Assembly (NCBI RefSeq): GCF_037975245.1
Contig: NC_092576.1
Coordinates: forward strand, 17,256,111 to 17,320,110
DNA length: 64,000 nt
Direction: 5' to 3'
Source of the DNA: Apostichopus japonicus
Taxonomy: Eukaryota > Echinodermata > Holothuroidea > Aspidochirotida > Stichopodidae
This document shows positions 58,901 to 64,000 of this stretch, piece by piece. Under the pieces are notes generated by a model. The model was not told where the DNA came from. It was given only the letters and a program-made list of their open reading frames with translations, and did no database searches. Within the stretch, counting starts at the first letter, position 1. Each line of letters begins with the position of its first letter. The position numbers and the translations under genes were made by a program.

Positions 58901-61900
58901 AAAAACCTGTGACTTTTTGGGAGTGATTAGAACTCATATGGGAAAGTTACTAAATTTTGGCACATGTATGTAAATTTGTGGGCAATAAACTGATAGCCTT
59001 GCATTAAAGAAAGTTGGTTGCATTACTTATACTGAGACGACACCAAACAGAAGCAGAAAGGTAATTTACTCCCGAACAAAGTTACATGTGGCCTTTATCT
59101 GTTTGTACAGTAGGTTGTAGGTTGTTGTAGGCTGAGGGTTATAGTGTAATAGGCGGAGGGATACAGTGTAAGATCCAATCCTGAAATGCTTCAAAGCACT
59201 GTCATGATGCTATATTTAGCAATATTGTACTGATGTATTTATGTGCTGGGAGATGTTATGCAGGAAATGAAACTAGGTGCTGCAATTAATTGTCTTCATA
59301 CTTCTCTTGTTAAATATCTTTTAGCTTTACAGTAGATCTATTCTTGGCAGGTGCGATGTTTGATTTATGATCAATACTTGTGATCAGTTATTTTGCAGTA
59401 CTACAGTAGTAAGGACAATTCCAAAGTGTGCAGAACTTGCTGTTTTAACATAAATATAAACTTTCAGTTTGTGTGTAAATTTAAAGTAATATTAATTAGT
59501 ATCATATTTATTTGAAATGGATATGAGTTGGATATTTAGAAAGCTTTTAAACTTACAGCCTCAACCAGAAGTATATATAATATAATATAATTTAAAAATA
59601 AATAAATCTACGTACCTAAGGCCTTCAGTAACAGGGAGTCAGTTACTCTAGTGTAATATGCTTATTTCACTCCACTGTTACCTGTCTACACTCTTCTTAC
59701 TGTATGCACTTCCCTCATCTACAGTACTTAACCCACTAATTTGGTAATCTAACCCTGCACACCTAATGTTCTACTGTATATACATCAAGGAGTCAACCCT
59801 TCAGTTACATGGTCGTTATATAGTTACCATAAACACTGCTTATTGTTTTCATGTTTTCACTATTTATTATATAGATGTTAAGTGTATATTTACTTCAAAT
59901 GTTCCCCGCTTACCTGTCTCCCCACAACATTAGCACCTCATTCTACCGTGTCTAGTATGCCCTGGTAATCTTTTAACACTGTGCACCCGGGCAGTTTTCG
60001 AAAGATTTGAATCCACTACGAAAACGCATGATTAAACACTTTGGATGGTAGAATGAGAAGGAAGGGCATTGACCGGATAGGACCGGTCACTGAGGGTGCA
60101 CAGTGTTAAAAGATTACCAGGGCATATACTAGACATGGTAAAATGAGGTGCTAATGTTGTGGGGAGACAGGTAAGCGGGTCACTCGTAAATATATAAACC
60201 AGTAAGTTTTATAATAATCATGAATGTTGTAATGCTGTGTATCGTAGATGTATAATGCAGTTTTATATATTCACGGTTTGACAGTATTTGTATTACTCTA
60301 TAGTACAGTATTTTACTGTAGCCTTGGTCTATAGTACTTAAATACATGCATATTATCCCCTCCCCCCCCCCCCCAAAAAAAAAAGTCTTTGTCTGTATAT
60401 CTAGTATTTCAAATTCCTGAATAATATTACAGAGGTCTGTCTATAACACCCACCCGCTGCAAATTCAGATCTCTCCTTTAACATATTTGGACCTCAGGTT
60501 TAACCATATCACCCTATGTACGTTAACATGTAAGATACAAAGCACCCTCCACAAGGAAAAAAAAATAGAACGTGCATAAATTTCGCTCGGTATCCATTTG
60601 TCACATTTACCGGCGTAAGAAGTCTCGCGTAGACGGCGGCTTTGATTTCTCGATCCTCGTCACCGAAGCTCATCAACACTGCCAATTTACCTCCTCTCAT
60701 TCACCCACCCGGAGAGGCGGGCATGAAAGCAACATGGCAACAGACTGTGATAAATATTATGGAAAGGAAATTGATGGACATTATATACAGATAAGAGTAA
60801 GATAGAGAGAGAGAGGGGGGGGGGGGTTTACTGTACATCAGCTGTAAGGGATGATAATATTAATATGACTCGGGTGATGAAGTAGATTCCGTTGCTCTCA
60901 GACCAGACAAGCAGCTCTGAGTCACTGATATCATTATTAACCGATGTGACAGATGTCTTACAGCAACGGCTGTTTTGGCATTGATTTCTCACACTGTTTG
61001 ATATTCACAGTACTTCAATGACAAAATGAGTCAGTGTCCTAGTAGTGTTTTAAGAAATGTCAACAAAAAAAGATAAAAGAAAAAGGAACTGAGAGATTTA
61101 TGCCTTGATAATATGTAAGATGTAAGAATATGTAATAATATGAACTGTAATATGTAGTATGTATGTAATAGTACATGTAATATGTAGTATAATAATATGT
61201 AATACTGTATGTAATAGTATGAAATTATGTAGTATACATGTACTATGTAAGAGTATGTAATATGTAGCAATATGTAATCATATACATGTAACATGTAACA
61301 ATATGTAATTTAATAATAGTTAGTAGACAAAGAGAGTATGCGTAGGTTGAAGACTAGAGATTAATATTGCCTGGGTGAGTTAGTTTTTAGATTCATTAGT
61401 TATCATTAATTTTTAAAACCAATCATCTTGTGGAAACATATGTCAATGTTGATCCGGTTAATTTTATGGAATAAAATACTCATTTAGAGTAAATTTATAA
61501 CCTGTGTCTACTGTAGAACTGTATACATGTAGTAGTACTGTAAAGTGGTGTTCCATGTGTCGTCACCTGTCAAGTCTCCACGCAGTGAAGGAATTGGAAA
61601 TTATATCATAATAATACTTGTAATCAAATTGTCTGTGTATCTTTTTGCCTGTTGACAGTATCTTGTACATCACAGGAAATCCTTCATTTCTCTGGGTAGT
61701 CCATATCAATTACTGACCTAGAAATCATTTTATGTTGTAACTGCACAGTACTGTGTATTGTGCATATAGTGTACTGTATGTGCCCGCTGTACAGTAAGTA
61801 CATTTATACACAGTTTAAAGGCATTGAAGACTCGCCCCAAACCGCGTGCGGCCATCTGAAAAAGTTAACTTTCTGTTGCTTGCAAGTGACGTTTTGTTTG

Positions 61901-62997
61901 TGTCGCTACAAAATGCAGACAGTAATGAAACGTGATAACTTAATTGTTATCTTTAGCTGGACCTGAGATGTCCATCGCTGTAATGTTTGTACACTGTGCT
62001 GTCGGTATTGACCGCAGCTGTATGTACTGACTGTACACTAGTGTATAATTACCGACGGTAGCAAGCTGTGTGTGTATTTTCTGGGATCGATGGTGGTGTT
62101 TAACACTTCTGTTACACCTCATTCGAAACTAGGTCAAATTACCGGCATTAGACATTTCTTTTTGCGTGAGTCTTCACACCCTTTAAGAACTAATATTATA
62201 ATGGTCCACCTAAAGATGTTACAGTGCGCAGTAACATTAAACATGGATGGTTACTGACCATTGATGGTACAGGTTTCATATTTATATACTCTGTGTCAAA
62301 GTAAATTATCCACTTTTGCCATTACATATTCAACTGCTTGACCAGTCCTAGGTACAGCATTAAAGTGTCACCACCTTTGTTATTTCATATTAATTAAGAA
62401 GCATAATTAATTACCTCTGACATTCCAGATGAATCACTTCCTTTGTCTTAGTAAGTACACAAATTAATACCTGTTCGTCAAGCCAGACAAATTGATGAAC
62501 CCAATTGTCATGCCAGATATTAAAATAGCTGAATTATTACCCTTAATATGTCAAGTCATTAATCTGGACTTATTAATTTTCTTTGTCTTTTCATCTGGTT
62601 CCTGTGGGTAGTCAAGGTGTAAAACAATTACATTTTGTCACAGGAGAGAATACAATGTAATACAGTGTCAATCAGGAAAATGAACACCATTTGTATTCTG
62701 TGTGACAGCACACTGTAACATTAAGCATTATATTTATGTCTTTGTTAAACCAGAGCTGTTCGTATTCGATAATATGATTTATTTTTGGCAAGACTTTCAC
62801 TTTTCATTTGATCTTGTTTATATTTTGTCTCTTCTTATCAACATACTGTATATCATACACCCTATAAACCTCTTGGTGTTTAATATGACTCGTTTCGTTT
62901 ACAGAACAAGAAGTCACACATCAAGATTCACGAGGATGCAGAGGGCGGTATTTACGTTGTCGGGGTAACGACCAGGACGGTCGCCTCAGAGGAAGAG
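37853..62997 (+). CDS. KIF21: KIF21-type kinesin-4 motor, 5' part of gene
   Basis: Five exons in phase (2,2,0,0,0) give 203 codons of an N-terminal kinesin motor domain; a donor at 62,998 shows the gene runs past the right edge. Kinesin-4 proteins of the KIF21 class are plus-end-directed microtubule motors that also restrain microtubule growth. Seen: [51 protein letters not shown] with the P-loop GQTGSGKT at residues 90-97, [33 protein letters not shown], and [20 protein letters not shown]. The [17 protein letters not shown] block and the long insert after HHLFAGI distinguish KIF21 from KIF4. The switch I/II motifs, coiled coil and WD40 tail of the family lie outside the window. The start codon has A at -3. 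Confidence 0.93.
38106..38285 (+). CDS. KIF21: KIF21 coding exon 2
   Basis: Acceptor TGTCAACAG, donor GTATGT, phase 2 in and out, 60 codons. It encodes [18 protein letters not shown], then [18 protein letters not shown], then [16 protein letters not shown]. Its 3' 104 nt plus donor are repeated four more times downstream. Confidence 0.92.
38182..38972 (+). repeat. Five tandem copies (158 bp) of the 3' part of kinesin exon 2 with its donor
   Basis: The exon segment from ATCTCT to GAGGG, plus its GTATGTG donor and about 54 bp of intron, recurs at 38,182 (the functional copy), 38,340, 38,498, 38,656 and 38,814, exactly 158 bp apart. The copies differ at only a few bases and each stays open over the exon-derived part. 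Copies 2-5 lack a pyrimidine tract, and an AG entry there would be in a phase that does not fit exon 1. Only the first donor keeps the reading frame, because a TAA lies just past each donor. Confidence 0.93.
39507..39732 (+). CDS. KIF21: KIF21 coding exon 3 (P-loop exon)
   Basis: Acceptor TTCACCTTTAG, donor GTAAGT, phase 2 in, 0 out. It encodes [20 protein letters not shown], then [17 protein letters not shown] and [14 protein letters not shown]. The Walker A motif is intact. Confidence 0.95.
39815..40118 (-). mobile_element. tRNA-derived SINE, family B copy 2
   Basis: On the minus strand: GGTGGCCAATTGGCTAAGGC (A box), GGTTCGATTCCTGCC (B box), TTGTGTCCTTGGGC and a body ending near the ATAATAAAATAAAAA tail. 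It lies in intron 3 of the kinesin gene. Confidence 0.8.
40225..40925 (+). repeat. TGTGTGTATGTGTTC minisatellite, 0.7 kb
   Basis: Units of 15-16 bp, with higher-order blocks containing TACAGTATGTCTTC. Frames are open on both strands (Cys-Val-rich and His-Thr-rich) only because the repeat lacks stops. Confidence 0.95.
43556..43939 (+). mobile_element. Full-length tRNA-derived SINE (9-bp TSD TTAAAGTAC)
   Basis: Flanked by TTAAAGTAC at 43,547-43,555 and 43,940-43,948. The A box is TGGTCAAGTGG and the B box GGTTTGAGCCC; then TTGTGTCCTTGGGCAAGGCA, a long body and an (ATT)n tail. The head is related to the family B SINEs; the body differs. Confidence 0.9.
44298..44579 (+). mobile_element. TTAA-type MITE, truncated copy
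   Basis: Shares AAAAAGTTAACTTTCCGTTG, CGCTACAAAATGCAGAC, GAGATGTCCATC and GCAAGCTGTGTG with the copies at 50,646 and 61,819. It lacks the last part and clean ends. Confidence 0.8.
45843..45990 (+). repeat. (GGTGAGGGGAGG)n tract
   Basis: A G-rich simple repeat of GGTGAGGGGAGG-like units; a G-run lies nearby at 45,666-45,682. Could form G-quadruplexes. Confidence 0.9.
45991..48030. other. Kinesin intron 3, no feature recognised
   Basis: AT-rich intron with C-rich and G-rich runs. No exon, MITE end or SINE head that I can support. Confidence 0.5.
48040..48345 (-). mobile_element. 3' end of a CR1/L2-type LINE
   Basis: The minus strand encodes [20 protein letters not shown], then [14 protein letters not shown] and a stop (48,340-48,236). 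This is the usual C-terminus 'LWNSLPxxLRxxxSxxxFKxxLKTxLF' of non-LTR reverse-transcriptase proteins. About 190 bp of AT-rich 3' UTR follows. The rest of the element is missing. Confidence 0.8.
50646..51004 (-). mobile_element. TTAA-flanked MITE, copy 2
   Basis: TTAA lies on both sides (50,642-50,645 and 51,005-51,008). The ends are AGGGAGTGAAGACTCG and GAGTCTTCAATGCCT, inverted repeats. A TTAA target is the piggyBac hallmark. Opposite in orientation to copy 3 at 61,819. Confidence 0.82.
51425..51640 (-). mobile_element. tRNA-derived SINE, family A copy 2
   Basis: Reverse of the 3,541 element: GGTCCCCGGTTAGAGTCAC (B box), AAGATTAATGTATGTTGTCC, GAGTTCCTGCTTACAGGAGG. The A-box end has decayed. 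Confidence 0.72.
52245..54115. repeat. 48-bp minisatellite, about 39 copies (1.9 kb)
   Basis: Unit of about 47-48 bp: ACACTGTAGGAGAGATGTGT, AGGTTTGGTGAATAGAACAG, CAATATGT. Higher-order variants occur (TATGTCTGG, AGGTTGGTG, ACAGTAGGTCTGG). Units are most decayed at the right end. The Leu/His/Ser-rich frames across it are artefacts. Confidence 0.97.
55180..55570. repeat. Local duplication and ACCATACAGTACC repeats
   Basis: Two diverged copies share TAGCATTTTGTGATGCAATA, TTATTCACTGG(G/A)TTCCAC, GGGCTGTTACTTG and TGTTCAAGACTGTG. They are followed by CATACAGTACCATATACT runs. Confidence 0.85.
55586..56140. mobile_element. DNA transposon with 8-bp TSD ATATAAAC
   Basis: Perfect ATATAAAC lies at 55,578-55,585 and 56,141-56,148. 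The ends are TAAGGTGACCATATTTTCC and GGGGACGTCTGGTCACCTTA, with TAAGGTGACCA as inverted repeat, and subterminal CGGGGAC repeats follow. 8-bp duplications point to hAT (P elements also make them). No transposase. Confidence 0.85.
56918..56977 (+). CDS. KIF21: KIF21 coding exon 4
   Basis: Acceptor TTTTTTGCAG, donor GTAAGT, 20 codons in phase 0: [11 protein letters not shown], then AARDVEASR. It follows an intron of about 17.2 kb packed with repeats. Confidence 0.95.
57045..57115 (+). repeat. Copy of dispersed TTACCTGTCTCC repeat
   Basis: AAATTTACTTCGCTCCTCTC, then TTACCTGTCTCCCACTCC. Related copies are at about 43,170, 48,808, 50,490, 59,660 and, as a palindrome, 59,890-60,200. Confidence 0.6.
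59888..60202. repeat. Large imperfect palindrome (arms about 105 bp)
   Basis: The left arm runs from TATATTTAC through GCTTACCTGTCTCCCCACAA and CCTGGTAATCTTTTAACACT to GTGCACC. The right arm is its near-perfect reverse complement, ending TTGTGGGGAGACAGGTAAGC. The spacer is about 100 bp. It is a foldback form of the dispersed TTACCTGTCTCC repeat. Confidence 0.9.
60600..60730. other. Isolated CpG-richer island, possible promoter or exon
   Basis: Within AT-rich intron 4 of the kinesin, this stretch has many CpGs (GGCGTAAGAAGTCTCGCG, TAGACGGCGGC) and is open on the minus strand ([17 protein letters not shown]). An ATG at about 60,733 follows GGCGGGC. No splice partner or protein family recognised. 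Confidence 0.25.
61090..61315 (+). repeat. ATGTAATATGTAGTAT low-complexity tract
   Basis: Imperfect repeats of TATGTAAT and TATGTAGTA over about 220 bp in kinesin intron 4. Confidence 0.9.
61819..62182 (+). mobile_element. TTAA-flanked MITE, copy 3
   Basis: TTAA lies at 61,815-61,818 and 62,183-62,186. The ends are AGGCATTGAAGACTCG and GAGTCTTCACACCCT. The interior is homologous to the copies at 44,298 and 50,646. Confidence 0.85.
62905..62997 (+). CDS. KIF21: KIF21 coding exon 5 (last visible)
   Basis: Acceptor TTTCGTTTACAG, donor GTATGT at 62,998, 31 codons in phase 0. It encodes [20 protein letters not shown], then [11 protein letters not shown]. Confidence 0.95.
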
Positions 62998-63494
62998 GTA
63001 TGTAGGCCGTATTTTGAAAATTACAGTCTGGCAGAAAAATTAGATGAGAATCTGGCCTCATTAATGCGTATTTGGCATATTAAACGTGTGGTAGAAAGAT
63101 GGGCCACGGATTGTTAAATATTACGTACAGTACATGGTGTAGGAAACAGGTGAATCGTGTGCATCATGTGTAAAGACAAAAGCTGTGAGGTTGATAAACC
63201 GTGTGAACACATTAATTATTAATTCTTATTCTGTGCACAGAATAATACAGTGTGCTGTACACTGATGAGTCATAACTCAGGTGGCTAAGGGTGGGTTGAC
63301 CTGATTCAGCAAATTTGTGAAACTTTTCTTCCTTAATATCAATTGTTAAAATAAAGTGACTTGACACAGTGAATCAACTCTTAACCAGGGAAATAACGGG
63401 CAACGCCATGGCTGTACGTTAAAACTCTGACAAACTCTGCCTTGTGCATCCTTCACATATAAATTTGATATTACAGAGAATTGACTCTTACCAG

Positions 63495-63580
63495 GGAAAT
63501 CCCTGGAATAATAATAAAGAGTAATATTTACATAGCGCATCATCAGCAAAGCTGTTCAAAGCGCTTTACAAATGTAAAAC
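63495..63580 (-). mobile_element. SINE/LINE 3' tail fragment
   Basis: The minus strand reads CATTTGTAAAGCGCTTTGAA, then GCGCTATGTAAATATTAC and an (ATT)n tail. This AAGCGCTTTGA...GCGCTATATAAAT ending is common to L2-type LINEs and their SINEs. The body is not seen. Confidence 0.45.
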
Positions 63581-64000
63581 CTAAAAACAAATAGTAACAA
63601 AAACCTAAATATTAAATATATAGAACCAATATGGCATAAAATGCAAGCCAAAAGCAACGATATAAAAAAAAAACCACCTGTACTAAACGATAATAAAAAA
63701 AAGCCCTAAACGCATAAAGTCCAAAACAAATTCAGAAGTATGTAACTAGTAAAATAGTTTTAAACAAAGAATACACAAAAGATTAAATCATTGTCAATGA
63801 TTAAATATATATAAGAATGAGAAACTATAGTACAGTAAGACAATTATTGTAAAGCCTAAAACAGATAGTAATAAACACCCAATACTAAACGATAATATAT
63901 AGAACCCTAATTGTAGTAAAAAATAAATAAAGAAAAAGCTAAGAATGGCCATGGCTGTACATACTGTAGTAGAGTACAACTCTGACCAGGGAGTTGATAT

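Overview
The window is nuclear DNA from an animal: split genes with GT-AG introns, long AT-rich introns, and dense tandem repeats, MITEs, hAT-type elements and tRNA-derived SINEs. The mix of one undivided three-repeat Myb, a KIF21-type kinesin and many tRNA-SINEs and TTA/TTAA/8-bp-duplication MITEs would suit a marine invertebrate deuterostome such as an echinoderm. That species guess is weak inference. Most long open frames in the window are low-complexity or minisatellite artefacts. I built the real genes by joining short exons whose phases and splice sites agree.

Region 1 (left edge to 19,504, minus strand): a Myb transcription factor gene of the MYB/MYBL1/MYBL2 family. Fourteen consecutive coding exons give 556 codons, running off the left edge before the stop. 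They hold the R1-R2-R3 DNA-binding domain and the conserved C-terminal blocks. The main discovery is that the R2 repeat is encoded by two alternative exons (15,319-15,422 and 13,488-13,591). They have the same length (104 nt) and the same phases (0 in, 2 out) but only about 41% amino-acid identity. Using both, or neither, puts an early stop codon in frame, so they behave as mutually exclusive exons that would swap half of a DNA-binding repeat. An inverted pair of about 195-bp repeats flanks exons 5-7 of the same gene. A likely promoter with E2F-, ETS- and CRE-like sites lies just above the start codon.

Region 2 (19.7-37.8 kb): mobile-element-rich DNA with one five-exon plus-strand gene (25,303-29,520, 239 aa). 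It resembles a phospholipid scramblase but lacks the usual cysteine cluster and acidic calcium motif. Several DNA transposons have clean target-site duplications here: hAT-like elements at 23,962, 29,895 and 33,168 with 8-bp duplications and a shared hairpin core, a TTA-flanked MITE at 27,174, and a palindrome-filled MITE at 28,427.

Region 3 (about 35 kb to the right edge, plus strand): the 5' part of a KIF21-type kinesin-4 motor gene. Five coding exons (203 codons) include the P-loop, and the gene continues past the right edge. Coding exon 2 is followed by four more tandem 158-bp copies of its 3' part with its 5' splice site. The 17-kb third intron carries a 0.7-kb and a 1.9-kb minisatellite, SINEs, TTAA-flanked MITEs, an 8-bp-duplication element and a LINE 3' end.

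The three genes show no operon-like relation. The Myb gene is transcribed leftward, the scramblase-like and kinesin genes rightward.
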